From contig CALLMM010000040.1 of the NCBI GenBank assembly GCA_938005745.1, positions 46,827 to 110,826 on the forward strand: DNA of 64,000 nucleotides, read 5' to 3'. This DNA comes from an uncultured Chthonomonadales bacterium (GTDB lineage: Bacteria; Armatimonadota; Chthonomonadetes; Chthonomonadales; CAJBBX01). The notes under the pieces were generated by a model. That model saw nothing but the letters and a program-made list of their open reading frames with translations, was not told the origin of the DNA and ran no database searches. Below are positions 16,691 through 25,117 of this stretch, piece by piece (within the stretch, counting starts at the first letter, position 1; each line of letters starts with the position of its first letter). The translations under genes were made by a program, and so were the position numbers.

Positions 16691-17998
16691 ATGTTCGACA
16701 TTGAACTGGGAAAGCATGTAGACTGCGACGGCGTTACCCGACGCGACTTTCTGAAGGTGGGCGGACTGGCGGCGCTGGGCTTGATGCTGCCCGATTTTCT
16801 CCGGGTCGCCAGCGCCTCCCCCAACAGACGGGACGTCTCCGTGATCCTGCTCTGGATGGGCGGAGGACCGAGCCATATTGACACCTTCGATCCCAAACCC
16901 GACGCGCCGCAGGAGATCCGCGGCGAGTTCGCCGCCATTCCGACGAAGGTCTCCGGCATCCAGATCAGCGACAAGCTGCCTCTGCTGGCGCAGCAGATGG
17001 ACAAGTTCTCCATTCTGCGTTCGGTCACCTCGCCGGACAATACCCATGAGACGGCTACCCACTACCTGCTGACCGGCTATCCCTTCAATCCAGCCATTCC
17101 CTATCCGGCTTACGGCTCGGTGCTGGCGCGGGAGAAAGGCTCGATCAACGGTCTTCCCCCCTACGTGCTGATGCACGGTCTGCCCTTCGGTCATGGGGGC
17201 GGCGGCTATATGGGAGCGGTCTACAACCCCTTCCAGATCAACGGAGACCCGAATAACCCGCACTTCAGCGTGCAGGATGTCTCCCCGCCGAACGGCGTCA
17301 ACATGGAGCGAATTCAGCGCCGGCGCGCCATTCTGCAGGAACTGGATACCTTCCAGCGGCAGGTCGAGACGCAGCAGCGCGCCGTCCAGACAATGGATCA
17401 GTTCTATGAGCAGGCGTACAATCTGATCACCTCGCCGGTGGCAAAAAAGGCGTTCGACCTAAAGCAGGAGCCGGAGAAGGTGCGCGACCAGTACGGGCGC
17501 AACCACTTCGGGCAGTCGTGTCTGCTTGCGCGGCGGCTGATAGAGGCGGGGGTGCGATTCGTCACCATCCACTTCGGCGGGTGGGATACGCACGAAAATA
17601 ACTTTGGCGCGCTGAAGGGGCACCTGCTGCCGATCCTGGACAGAGGCTATGCGGGGCTGCTTCAGGACCTGCATGAGCGCGGCATGCTCGACACCACGCT
17701 GGTCGTCTGGATGGGAGAGTTCGGGCGCACCCCGAAGGTCAACTCCTCCGCCGGACGCGACCACTGGGCGCAGGCGATGAGCGTGGGAATCGGCGGGGGC
17801 GGCGTGAAGACCGGCATGGTGGTTGGCTCCACCAACGAACGCGCCGAAGCGCCCAGAGACCGCCCGATCCGCGTCGAAGATGTGGCAGCCACCATCTACC
17901 GCGCGCTCGGCATCAACACTGAGAAGGAGTACCTGACCCCGCAGAACCGCCCGGTGCGCATCAACTACGACGGCGTGCCGATCCAGGAGCTGTTCTGA
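16691..17998 (+). CDS. DUF1501 protein, Tat-exported
   Basis: A 435-residue protein with a twin-arginine signal ('TRRDFLKVGGLAALGLMLP', about residues 16-34). The mature part has the alkaline phosphatase/sulfatase-like fold of DUF1501: 'VILLWMGGGPSHIDTFDPKP' near 52, 'THETATHYLLTGYP' near 118, 'FVTIHFGGWDTHENNF' near 285, 'VVWMGEFGRTPKVN' near 340 and 'AGRDHWAQAMSVGI' near 355. The conserved His and Asp residues suggest metal binding. It is the standard partner of DUF1549/DUF1553 proteins and lies 37 bases after the TIR-ATPase gene, hence probably in one operon from the promoter at 12089. Confidence 0.9.
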   Translation: MFDIELGKHVDCDGVTRRDFLKVGGLAALGLMLPDFLRVASASPNRRDVSVILLWMGGGPSHIDTFDPKPDAPQEIRGEFAAIPTKVSGIQISDKLPLLAQQMDKFSILRSVTSPDNTHETATHYLLTGYPFNPAIPYPAYGSVLAREKGSINGLPPYVLMHGLPFGHGGGGYMGAVYNPFQINGDPNNPHFSVQDVSPPNGVNMERIQRRRAILQELDTFQRQVETQQRAVQTMDQFYEQAYNLITSPVAKKAFDLKQEPEKVRDQYGRNHFGQSCLLARRLIEAGVRFVTIHFGGWDTHENNFGALKGHLLPILDRGYAGLLQDLHERGMLDTTLVVWMGEFGRTPKVNSSAGRDHWAQAMSVGIGGGGVKTGMVVGSTNERAEAPRDRPIRVEDVAATIYRALGINTEKEYLTPQNRPVRINYDGVPIQELF

Positions 17999-18025
17999 GG
18001 GTACGTCCGGCTTCACAAACACAGA

Positions 18026-18057
18026 AGCCCTGTCAGCATGCGGTCTCTGACAGGGCT
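18026..18057. terminator. 11-bp stem-loop after the DUF1501 gene
   Basis: AGCCCTGTCAG (18026-18036) pairs perfectly with CTGACAGGGCT (18047-18057) around a 10-base loop, about 28 bases after the stop. There is no U-tract, so it may be an imperfect terminator or a 3'-end stabiliser. Confidence 0.6.
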
Positions 18058-18080
18058 GTCTGGCGTCATGGAAAGCAGTG

Positions 18081-18299
18081 ATGACATCTCCTGCAAAACC
18101 GGAGCAGAGCCTCTCTCGCGAACAGCGGCACGCGATACTGAACCAGCTTCACATCGCCAGCGCCATCCTTGAGGAAGTTCAGGAGGAGCTGAACGACCCG
18201 CAGCAGCGCAGACGCCTGGAGTCTGCTTTTGAAGCCGTCTGGCGCGCCATAGATCTGATCCGGCAGACGAAATCACCTCCTCCAGACGCGACATCCTAA
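18081..18299 (+). CDS. Small helical hypothetical protein
   Basis: A 72-residue protein from ATG 18081 (GTG 18078 is an alternative); GGAAAG lies just upstream. It is nearly all helical ('HAILNQLHIASAILEEVQEE', 'RRRLESAFEAVWRAIDLIRQ') without signal peptide or membrane helix. The heptad-like leucine spacing suggests a coiled-coil or four-helix-bundle element, possibly a sensor-associated or binding domain. I do not recognise the family. It overlaps the stop of the convergent gene by 4 bases. Confidence 0.5.
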   Translation: MTSPAKPEQSLSREQRHAILNQLHIASAILEEVQEELNDPQQRRRLESAFEAVWRAIDLIRQTKSPPPDATS

Positions 18300-19708
18300 C
18301 GCGGCTGGCTCAGACTCCTATCCGCCAGAAAGTCCGCGCGGTACTTCAGAGCGGCGACGATCTCGCGCTCGTATTTTGCGGCTTCGGAGAGCGAGCGCAG
18401 TCTGTACTTCTCCATCACGCGCGCCGTCACTGCCGCAAACGGCTCGATGTTGCCCCGGTTCACCTTGCGGTCAAACAGGGTCGCCATTCCCGCCTCCGAG
18501 CGGATAATGTCGGAGACCTTTCCGGTCAGCGTCCGCCCGTTGACCTGCACCGTGACCGGGTCCTCGGCGGGCCAGTAGCGCTGGCGGGCGACCTGAATCT
18601 GCGCCACGCGAAAAGCCTCGCTTCTACGTCCCGCGCGCTGGAAGACGGCGGTCAGCCGCTTGTCGGCGATCACCCTCTGCACCGCCTCCGCGCCAGTCAG
18701 CTCCGCTCCGGTCGCCGGATCCACCACCGTCAACACGCCGTCGGCGTTCACCTCGATCCCGAACCGTCGAAAATCGCTCCGAAAAGCCTCCGGCTTCTCC
18801 GCCTTCTGCTTCGCCAGCACCTCCATCAGCGAATGCCTGCCGTCCTCCATCGTAACAAACTGAATAAACCCGATGGAGATATAGCCCGTGTCGTAGGTGT
18901 TGACCGCCTCAAAACCGCCCTCCAGACGCGAAACCGCCTTGCAGACCCGGGCGTCCGAGCGCGACATGCCCGCCGCAGCGAAGAGCCGGTCAAGCTGCTC
19001 ATCCGGCATATCCCGCAGCATGGTTCCGTAGAAGGCGGTTCCCTGCGGAAAACGGTAGTAGGCATAGCGGGGACGCATAGGAACGTGGTCTACGTAGCGG
19101 TAGACATCTCCGTCGTCAAAGGTCACGGTATACTGCAGGGGCGTGACGGCGGCGGCGAACGAAGGAGGATTGCCGACCGCCTCCAGCAGCGAGGCGGGAA
19201 TGAGACCGGGATCGGGGGGCGACGCCCCCTTCTCGTTCGCCTGCACGCGCCGCGCACTGCGCGAACTGAAGGCTCCCCGCGCATCTTCGCGCGAGGGCGC
19301 ACGCCGCGCCATCGGCGGAGCCGGAGGCTCCTCGTTGAACATCTGCCGTATGGCGGCGTTGGCGGCATCGGCGGTCTGCTGCGCCTGCCAGCGGTCGCGC
19401 TCCAGCTTCGCCTCCACCCATTTCTCCCAGTCTGCGCGCTCTCCGCCGGCTTTCACATCCTGCGTGGGCGGGGTCTTCTCACGCCCCACCAGCGCGCGCT
19501 GATAGGCGAGAAACCAGATCGAGGCTTCCGGGGTCAGACGCACCTGCCAGACGCCGTTTCGCGCGCTGTCATCGGGAAGACCGATTCGATACCGCTCTGG
19601 CGCGCCCCAGTAGCGCACAATCTGCGCGCGCTCCTGCGCCGAAAACACCGGCTCAGCACGCCCCGTTACGCCCGACAGAAGCGGCAGAATGACAAGCAGC
19701 ATCAGCAT
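18296..19708 (-). CDS. Secreted hypothetical protein with possible lysozyme-like region
   Basis: A 470-residue protein with a signal peptide (about 1-18) and a good ribosome-binding site (GGAGG upstream of ATG 19708). Residues about 20-190 are charged and low in predicted structure, rich in Arg, Ala and Pro. The second half is globular. Its most distinctive stretch is 'AVSRLEGGFEAVNTYDTGYI' followed by 'SIGFIQF' near residue 255-285. A Glu followed by a Gly/Tyr/Ile-rich loop and 'GFIQF' recalls lysozyme-fold peptidoglycan or chitosan hydrolases, with the Glu near 260 as possible acid. This is a weak structural guess, not a family assignment. Confidence 0.5.
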   Translation of the reverse strand: MLMLLVILPLLSGVTGRAEPVFSAQERAQIVRYWGAPERYRIGLPDDSARNGVWQVRLTPEASIWFLAYQRALVGREKTPPTQDVKAGGERADWEKWVEAKLERDRWQAQQTADAANAAIRQMFNEEPPAPPMARRAPSREDARGAFSSRSARRVQANEKGASPPDPGLIPASLLEAVGNPPSFAAAVTPLQYTVTFDDGDVYRYVDHVPMRPRYAYYRFPQGTAFYGTMLRDMPDEQLDRLFAAAGMSRSDARVCKAVSRLEGGFEAVNTYDTGYISIGFIQFVTMEDGRHSLMEVLAKQKAEKPEAFRSDFRRFGIEVNADGVLTVVDPATGAELTGAEAVQRVIADKRLTAVFQRAGRRSEAFRVAQIQVARQRYWPAEDPVTVQVNGRTLTGKVSDIIRSEAGMATLFDRKVNRGNIEPFAAVTARVMEKYRLRSLSEAAKYEREIVAALKYRADFLADRSLSQPR

Positions 19709-19797
19709 ACAGAGAATCCTCCTTCCGACCGATACATCAGGAGTATACCCGGTATAAACACGAGGACTACGTTTTCACGAAGACTATGTCCCTTCCT

Positions 19798-19825
19798 GTC
19801 ATTGCGAGCGAAGCGCAGCAATCTC
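19798..19825 (+). repeat. REP-like dispersed element, short form
   Basis: GTCATTGCGAGCGAAGCGCA then GCAATCTC. This is the most compact copy, with only the two complementary ends (ATTGCGA / GCAAT) and no central GCCGACC segment. It closely resembles the short 'GTCATTGCGAGCGAAGCG' repeats found in many unrelated bacteria. Confidence 0.7.
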
Positions 19826-19936
19826 GCCATATTATATCCGTTCTCTGAATTCTACCGACACGTGTCGAACCGACCTTTCCGGTGTTTCGTCTATGGAAGT
19901 AGAGGATGGCTCCGTTCTGCCGGCGTGAAGGGAATC

Positions 19937-19965
19937 TTGCCATCGCCGGGAATTTATGTTATAGT
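19937..19965 (+). promoter_or_regulatory. Sigma70-type promoter of the anti-sigma factor gene
   Basis: TTGCCA (19937-19942), exactly 17 bases, then TATAGT (19960-19965). The transcript would carry a leader of about 70 bases before ATG 20040. Confidence 0.65.
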
Positions 19966-20039
19966 GGTATGCGTGCAGAAATTGCGCGCCCTGTCCATCG
20001 TGTCGCAATGCAGAACACGAAGAGGATGCTGGAACCAAC

Positions 20040-21047
20040 ATGAGTCGGGTCACCGAGTGTGAAGCGATCTGGGATCTGCTCTCCGCCTATGCCGACGGGG
20101 AGGCGACGCCGGAAGAGGCGCGCACCGTCGAAACGCATATCGCGGCATGCCCGGAGTGCGCCCGCGACCTGCAGTTCATGCGAGAGACGTCGCAGCTGCT
20201 GGCGCATACGCCGGAGATTGCGCCGCCCCCCGGCTTGCGAGAAGCGATCTTTGCGGCTACCACGCGCCGTCCGACCTGGCGGGAGCGCGTTCGAACGGCT
20301 CTGGGGTTGAGCGGCGCGCCGCGCTATCGCCGTCTGGCATGGGTCGGCTCTGCCGCCTGCGCGCTTGCGCTGATCGGCGCGGGATGGGTCGCTCTGCTCC
20401 AGCCCGACGCCCCCGGCAGCCGCCTGACGATGCAGCCGCCCCCGCTCTATTTTGAGCACGCGCCGGAACACGCAACTCCCGCGCATTCGGACAGCCAGGA
20501 GAGCAGATCGCTGGCTTCCAGCGCGCCCTCAACCTCGCCTGCCCGAGCCTCCTCTCGCGCAACGCAGACCGCCGGTCTCTCCCGTCCGCGCGTTTCGGCT
20601 CCGGCAGAGAGACTCGCCTCCGCCTCCGCCTCCTCTCGATCCCCCGTCCGCAGCCTGAACGCGCAGAACCCGGCAAAGCGCGCAGAGACTCTCGTCTCGT
20701 CTCCGCCACCTTCGGATACGGAGATCATCGCGCGAGAAGATTCTGAGAAAACTGACTCCCGAACGGATATGCAAAAGCCGACCGATCCGGGTACTATCAT
20801 TATCACGGCGGAACATAAAACCGAAGTCCCGCCCGCCAGCCCGTCGGAGAGTCCGCGCGCCGGAACAGACCGCACAACCATTCGACTGGTCGCCAGCGCG
20901 CCCGCCGATCTCGAGGCGATCTCCAGTCTGGCGGATCTGCGCCGAACGCTCCGCAGGGAGCAGGCGAACGACGCCATGCGCATAGAGACCTACGCTCTGA
21001 ACCGTGCGCGGGAAGTGCGGCTGGACTTCATCAAAACGCGGTTCTAA
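20040..21047 (+). CDS. Anti-sigma factor-like membrane protein with zinc finger (zf-HC2)
   Basis: A 335-residue protein. The N-terminus carries the ZAS/zf-HC2 motif: Cys7, then 'LSAYADGEATPEE', then His33-X3-Cys37-X2-Cys40 ('HIAACPEC'). One membrane helix lies at about 97-116 ('LAWVGSAACALALIGAGWVA'). Residues about 130-270 form a long Ser/Ala/Pro/Arg-rich low-complexity linker, presumably outside the cytoplasm, followed by a short charged helical end. Proteins of this type bind and silence an ECF sigma factor. No sigma-factor gene is adjacent within the window, so its partner is unknown. Confidence 0.75.
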   Translation: MSRVTECEAIWDLLSAYADGEATPEEARTVETHIAACPECARDLQFMRETSQLLAHTPEIAPPPGLREAIFAATTRRPTWRERVRTALGLSGAPRYRRLAWVGSAACALALIGAGWVALLQPDAPGSRLTMQPPPLYFEHAPEHATPAHSDSQESRSLASSAPSTSPARASSRATQTAGLSRPRVSAPAERLASASASSRSPVRSLNAQNPAKRAETLVSSPPPSDTEIIAREDSEKTDSRTDMQKPTDPGTIIITAEHKTEVPPASPSESPRAGTDRTTIRLVASAPADLEAISSLADLRRTLRREQANDAMRIETYALNRAREVRLDFIKTRF

Positions 21048-21087
21048 CGCGCGGAGGCGTTCGCCGCGCCTTTTCCCTGCAACCGAT

Positions 21088-21408
21088 ATGCGCCTGCTGA
21101 CGGCAAAACCGTATATTCTGCGCCTGCAGACAATCGGGGCGCTCTTCTGCTGGCTCTGGTTCTCACTGGGAGCCTCCTTCTCGCACACCTGCCTGCAGCA
21201 GTCTGAGAAGAGGATCAAAGCATACAGCCTGGCAGCCTCCTGCGTCGCCTGTCAGTGGCTGCAGATCGAACGCAATCAGGATGCCGCGCCGCCCGAACCC
21301 GTTCCGGCTGCGCCCCCTGTGCAGGATAACGCATCCCTGCTCTACCGTCTGCCTGCGCAGACGCCGATCCTCCCGTTCCTCAGCCGCGCGCCTCCCTCTG
21401 TCGCCTGA
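21088..21408 (+). CDS. Small membrane or secreted Cys-containing protein upstream of metal uptake genes
   Basis: A 106-residue protein from ATG 21088. It has one hydrophobic segment (about 12-31, 'RLQTIGALFCWLWFSLGASF') followed by 'SHTCLQQ' and 'SLAASCVACQWLQ', giving one His and three Cys residues in a small exported region. The rest is Pro-rich. His/Cys clusters just after a signal anchor recall small proteins of metal-homeostasis operons such as DUF2946, but this is only a resemblance. It lies 40 bases after the anti-sigma gene and 265 bases before the His-rich porin gene. Confidence 0.45.
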   Translation: MRLLTAKPYILRLQTIGALFCWLWFSLGASFSHTCLQQSEKRIKAYSLAASCVACQWLQIERNQDAAPPEPVPAAPPVQDNASLLYRLPAQTPILPFLSRAPPSVA

Positions 21409-21673
21409 ACAGGCGCATCCGCCGGACACACCCGCAAAACGAAGGCTCTGCTCTTATCTTCGCTCTCTTCTGTATCCTGACGCCCCGCTTTTGCCGGCTG
21501 CGTCCGGTCTGCGCGCCTGTCTCCTTCTGTATCCCTCACATACGATACGCACCCGCCTGATGCAGCAGGCTCCGTCTTCACTGCGCTCTTTCCTCAGGAA
21601 GAGCGTTTGGCTGCCTGTATCGGGCGCGCCTTCGAAGGAAGGCTTTTTCCGCTGACAGAGGAGATTGTGATAG

Positions 21674-23317
21674 ATGGACGAGCGAAGACCTTTCGGTCTG
21701 CATCGTATCGCCTTCCTGCTGGTCGCCGCGCTCTGCCTGTTTGCTATGCCCGCGGCAGATGCCGAGAGCCTCGGACGCCTGCGCGTCCGGGTGCTGAACG
21801 CCGTAACCGAGATGCCCGTGACGGGCGCGAAGATCACCCTGCGTGATCGCGCGGATACCCGCACCCTGATCACGCTGGTGACCAACGTCGAGGGACGCGC
21901 CGTCAGCCCGATGCTGGAGCCGCGCCCCTGGCGCATCACTGCCGAAGCCGACAACTACCAGTCCTGCACAGAGACAGCCGCCGTTCATGCAGCCTCCATG
22001 AGCGAGATCACCATCGCCATGATCCCCGTCACGGCTGCCAGTCCCGCCGCCGCCGAAACCCGCGACGATGAGGTCGAGAAGCTCAAGCGCACGGTGCAGG
22101 AGCAGAACGAGACGATCAAGAAGCTGCTGGAGCGCGTGGAGAGACTGGAGAAGGAGCGCGAGGCAAAGCCCGGCGAAGCCGAGCCGGAGATTCCGCCGGT
22201 GCAGATTCCTACCGAGACTCCGACCGCTCAGCCGGAACGCGCCGCCCGCGCAACGCTTCTGCCGGATATCGCTGTGATCGGAACCAATACCGGGCGATTC
22301 CTCAGCGTCCGGGGCGACCCCGACCGGAACCGCCTGCAGCTCGGTGAATTTGAGATCGCCATGCAGCAGCCAGTCTTTACCGACATCGCATTTCGCGCCA
22401 CCCTGGCGGGGGGCGCGGACGAGGGTTTCGGGATCGGCGTGGAGGAGGCGTATGTGAACTTCGGGCGCGTCGCGAAGCTGCCCTTCGGCGGCATGCTCGG
22501 TCAGAAGCGCGCCAGCTTCGGCAAGCTCAACCCGGTTCATCCGCACGCGCGTCTCTTTGCCGATCAGCCTGCGCCGCTCTCCGCGTTTCTGGGCGAGGAG
22601 GCGCTCTTAGGCAATGGAGCCGCGCTCAACTACACCTTCCCCCTCAAGAACCTCTTCCTGAATCTGGAGGTCGGCTTCTTCAAGGCGGCGTCGCATGGGC
22701 ACGGCGGCGAGGAGCATAAAGAGGAGGAGCAGGTAGACGGGCATGCGGAAAAGATCGCGGAGGTGGAGGAAGAGACTCATGCCGAGCCGGGTTTCGGAGC
22801 CGCCAGAGAGTTTCCGCTGGCGCGTCTGTGGATGGCGAAGGAGTTCGGGAAGTCCCTGGAGCTGGAACTGGGGGGCAGTTTTGCGTTCGGTAAAGCGGAA
22901 AACGGCGATCGCGTCCATCTGACTGGACTGGACCTGACCCTGCGCAACTTTCCGGGAACCTTCCAGCGTCTCCTGCTGCAGAGCGAGATCTTCTGGCATC
23001 GGCGCGAGGATCGCACCGGAGGCACGGGAACCCATACCCGCTCCGGGCACTACGCGCTGCTCAGCTACCGCCCCGACCGGTACAACGAGTGGGGACTGCG
23101 CTTCGATAATACGCGCTTCCCCTGGCCCCTGGACGGACGCGAGCAGTCCTACTCGCTCATCTATACCAATCGCCTGACGGAGGCGACCCTCCTGCGATTT
23201 CAGTACAAGTTCGGAGATCGCACGCAGGACTACTTCCTCCCGTCGCGGCGCGGCTTCAATGAACTGTACCTTCAGTTCATCTGGGGAGCCGGCTCCCACT
23301 CTCACCCGCTCCAGTAG
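21674..23317 (+). CDS. His-rich outer-membrane porin-like protein of a metal uptake locus
   Basis: A 547-residue exported protein: signal peptide (about 1-31), a carboxypeptidase regulatory-like or PEGA-like beta domain (about 33-118), a coiled coil with heptads 'KLKRTVQEQNETIKKLLERV' (about 132-160), a Pro-rich linker, then about 355 residues of alternating beta strands ending in an aromatic C-terminal region, as expected for a beta-barrel. A loop near 338-370 contains 'SHGHGGEEHKEEEQVDGHAE', a plausible metal-binding segment. It precedes znuA/C/B-like genes by 37 bases. The architecture resembles zinc-regulated outer-membrane proteins; passage of zinc through it is inference. Confidence 0.65.
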   Translation: MDERRPFGLHRIAFLLVAALCLFAMPAADAESLGRLRVRVLNAVTEMPVTGAKITLRDRADTRTLITLVTNVEGRAVSPMLEPRPWRITAEADNYQSCTETAAVHAASMSEITIAMIPVTAASPAAAETRDDEVEKLKRTVQEQNETIKKLLERVERLEKEREAKPGEAEPEIPPVQIPTETPTAQPERAARATLLPDIAVIGTNTGRFLSVRGDPDRNRLQLGEFEIAMQQPVFTDIAFRATLAGGADEGFGIGVEEAYVNFGRVAKLPFGGMLGQKRASFGKLNPVHPHARLFADQPAPLSAFLGEEALLGNGAALNYTFPLKNLFLNLEVGFFKAASHGHGGEEHKEEEQVDGHAEKIAEVEEETHAEPGFGAAREFPLARLWMAKEFGKSLELELGGSFAFGKAENGDRVHLTGLDLTLRNFPGTFQRLLLQSEIFWHRREDRTGGTGTHTRSGHYALLSYRPDRYNEWGLRFDNTRFPWPLDGREQSYSLIYTNRLTEATLLRFQYKFGDRTQDYFLPSRRGFNELYLQFIWGAGSHSHPLQ

Positions 23318-23354
23318 CGCATATGGCGCGTTGGAAGAAAGAGGACTTTGATAG

Positions 23355-24263
23355 ATGAAGAGAGCTGCCTTTTTCCTTGCCTGCCTGCTGGGTCTGGCGT
23401 TGTCCGGCTTGCGCGCGCAGGCGAAGATATATGTCGTGACCACCGATCCCACCCTCGCCGATCTAGCGCGCAGCGTGGGAGGCGACAGGGTGCGGGTCGA
23501 GTCGCTGTCACGCGGCACGGACGACCCGCATCAGGTCGAGCCGCGCCCCTCGATGGTCGTCAAGGTCTCCCGCGCACAAGTCTTTGCCAGGATCGGGATG
23601 GACCTCGATATGTGGGCGGACAGCATCCTCGAAAAGGCGGGTAATCGCAGCGTGATGCGCGGAGGCAGAGGCTATGCCGACTGCTCTCTGGGAATCAAAC
23701 CGCTGGAGGTGCCGACCACGAAACTGGACCCCTCGATGGGAGATATTCATGTCTACGGCAATCCGCACTACCTGCTCGACCCGGCAAACGGCATCATCGC
23801 CGCCGGTAACATCGCCGCCGCGCTGATCCGGGTAGACCCCGCCAACCGGGAATACTACGTTCAGCGGCATCAGGCGTTCGGGCGCGACCTGCTGAACGCC
23901 CTGAATCGCTGGCGCGGGATGCTGGCTCCCTATCGCGGCGCGCAGGTAGTGGTCTATCACCGATCATGGGCTTACTTCATGGCGCGTTTCGGTCTGACGG
24001 AGTTGGGCAGCATCGAGCCAAAGCCGGGCATCCCTCCGTCACCGGGACACGTGAACGACCTGGTGCGCGCCATGCGAAGCGCGGGCGTGCGCGTGATGCT
24101 GATGGAGAACTTTCGCGCCCGCCGATTCCCCGATATGATCGAAAAGCAGACCGGGGCGCGCGCCGTCTTCGTTCCCGGCGCGGTGGACGCCGAGCCGGGA
24201 GTGGACAGCTATATCAGGCTGTTTGACGTCATCGTCAGCCGACTCTCCGCCGCTTTCAAATAG
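23355..24263 (+). CDS. Metal ABC transporter substrate-binding protein (ZnuA/TroA family)
   Basis: A 302-residue periplasmic protein with signal peptide (about 1-23). The ligand set of cluster A-I proteins is visible: His59 in 'TDDPHQVEPRPS', His132 and His138 in 'GDIHVYGNPHYLLDP', and His202 in 'VVYHRSWAYF'. The last acidic ligand lies near the C-terminus. 'PSMVVKVSRAQVFARIGMDL' is also typical. Three or more His ligands favour Zn2+ over Mn2+. There is no long His-rich loop in this protein; that function may be carried by the porin upstream. ABC ATPase and permease genes follow. Confidence 0.87.
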   Translation: MKRAAFFLACLLGLALSGLRAQAKIYVVTTDPTLADLARSVGGDRVRVESLSRGTDDPHQVEPRPSMVVKVSRAQVFARIGMDLDMWADSILEKAGNRSVMRGGRGYADCSLGIKPLEVPTTKLDPSMGDIHVYGNPHYLLDPANGIIAAGNIAAALIRVDPANREYYVQRHQAFGRDLLNALNRWRGMLAPYRGAQVVVYHRSWAYFMARFGLTELGSIEPKPGIPPSPGHVNDLVRAMRSAGVRVMLMENFRARRFPDMIEKQTGARAVFVPGAVDAEPGVDSYIRLFDVIVSRLSAAFK

Positions 24264-24270
24264 ACCGGTT

Positions 24271-24308
24271 GCGTATCGGCAGGGCGGACATCCGCCCTGC
24301 CGATACGC
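24271..24308. repeat. Perfect 18-bp inverted repeat between znuA- and znuC-like genes
   Basis: GCGTATCGGCAGGGCGGA (24271-24288), spacer CA, TCCGCCCTGCCGATACGC (24291-24308). The palindrome fills the short gap between two co-directional genes and ends 12 bases before ATG 24320. As RNA it would form a very stable hairpin in the middle of the operon. The core AGGGCGGACATCCGCCCT is the type of palindromic repeat seen dispersed in other bacteria. Confidence 0.8.
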
Positions 24309-24319
24309 AGGGAGCGACT

Positions 24320-25117
24320 ATGTCCAGTCTGGTGGTGTTTGAGCATGTAAACCTGGGATACGGGCGGCGGCGCGTGCTGACCGGGATAGACTTTGATGTC
24401 CAGTCCGGCGACTTTCTGGGGATCGTCGGTCCCAACGGAGCCGGCAAGACCACGCTGCTCAAAGCGATTCTGGGACTGCTGAAGCCGATGTCAGGGACGG
24501 TTCGCCGCTCTATGGAGAACCTGTGGATCGGTTACGTGCCGCAGCGCGAGAGCATAGACACCTTCTTTCCGCTGACAGTGCTCGATATCGTGCTGATGGG
24601 ACGCTATGCGCGGCTGGGACCGTTCCGGCAGCCGGGGAAGGCGGATCGCGAAGCCGCCTTTCGCGCGCTGGAGCATGTCGGGATTGCGGACCTGGCGCAC
24701 AGTCCCTACGCACGGCTCTCGGGAGGGCAGAAACAGCGCTCCCTGATCGCGCGCGCCCTTGCCGGAGAGCCGAATCTGCTGATCCTGGACGAGCCGACTA
24801 ACGGGATGGACCTTGTCAGCGAACGGGCGATCATGGAACTGGTTCGCCGCCTCCATGAGGAGGATCGGATCACGGTGCTGATGGTCAGCCATCTGCTGAA
24901 TGTGGTGGTGAACTACGCAAAGCGTCTGGCGATCCTCTGCGAAGGCTCCCTGCGCGAAGGCGCGGTCAGCGAGATGATTACCAGGGAGTCGCTGTCCGCG
25001 CTCTACGGCGTCGAGGTGCAGGTGGCGCAGGTGGATCATCGGCTGGTCGTTCTGCCGGGTGCGAACGGCGCGGAGAAAGACAGACCGCTCCCGGTCTCCG
25101 GAGAGGGGTCTCTCTGA
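24320..25117 (+). CDS. Metal ABC transporter ATP-binding protein (ZnuC-like)
   Basis: A 265-residue ABC ATPase from ATG 24320 (GGGAG upstream). It has Walker A 'GPNGAGKTT', the Q-loop in 'GYVPQRESIDTFFPLTVLDI', the signature 'LSGGQKQR', Walker B 'LLILDEPT' and the switch His in 'VLMVSHLLNVVV'. The sequence around the Q-loop ('PLTVLDIVLMGRYARLG') is typical of the zinc/manganese family. It couples ATP hydrolysis to import through the membrane partner. The stop overlaps the start of the permease gene (TGATG), indicating translational coupling. Confidence 0.9.
   Translation: MSSLVVFEHVNLGYGRRRVLTGIDFDVQSGDFLGIVGPNGAGKTTLLKAILGLLKPMSGTVRRSMENLWIGYVPQRESIDTFFPLTVLDIVLMGRYARLGPFRQPGKADREAAFRALEHVGIADLAHSPYARLSGGQKQRSLIARALAGEPNLLILDEPTNGMDLVSERAIMELVRRLHEEDRITVLMVSHLLNVVVNYAKRLAILCEGSLREGAVSEMITRESLSALYGVEVQVAQVDHRLVVLPGANGAEKDRPLPVSGEGSL

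Larger units (their letters stand above)
19709..20039. other. Divergent intergenic region with repeat and promoter
   Basis: These 331 bases separate the minus-strand secreted protein from the anti-sigma factor gene. They contain a REP-like element (19798-19825) and a near-consensus plus-strand promoter (19937-19965). I see no coding frame with a plausible start. Confidence 0.6.
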
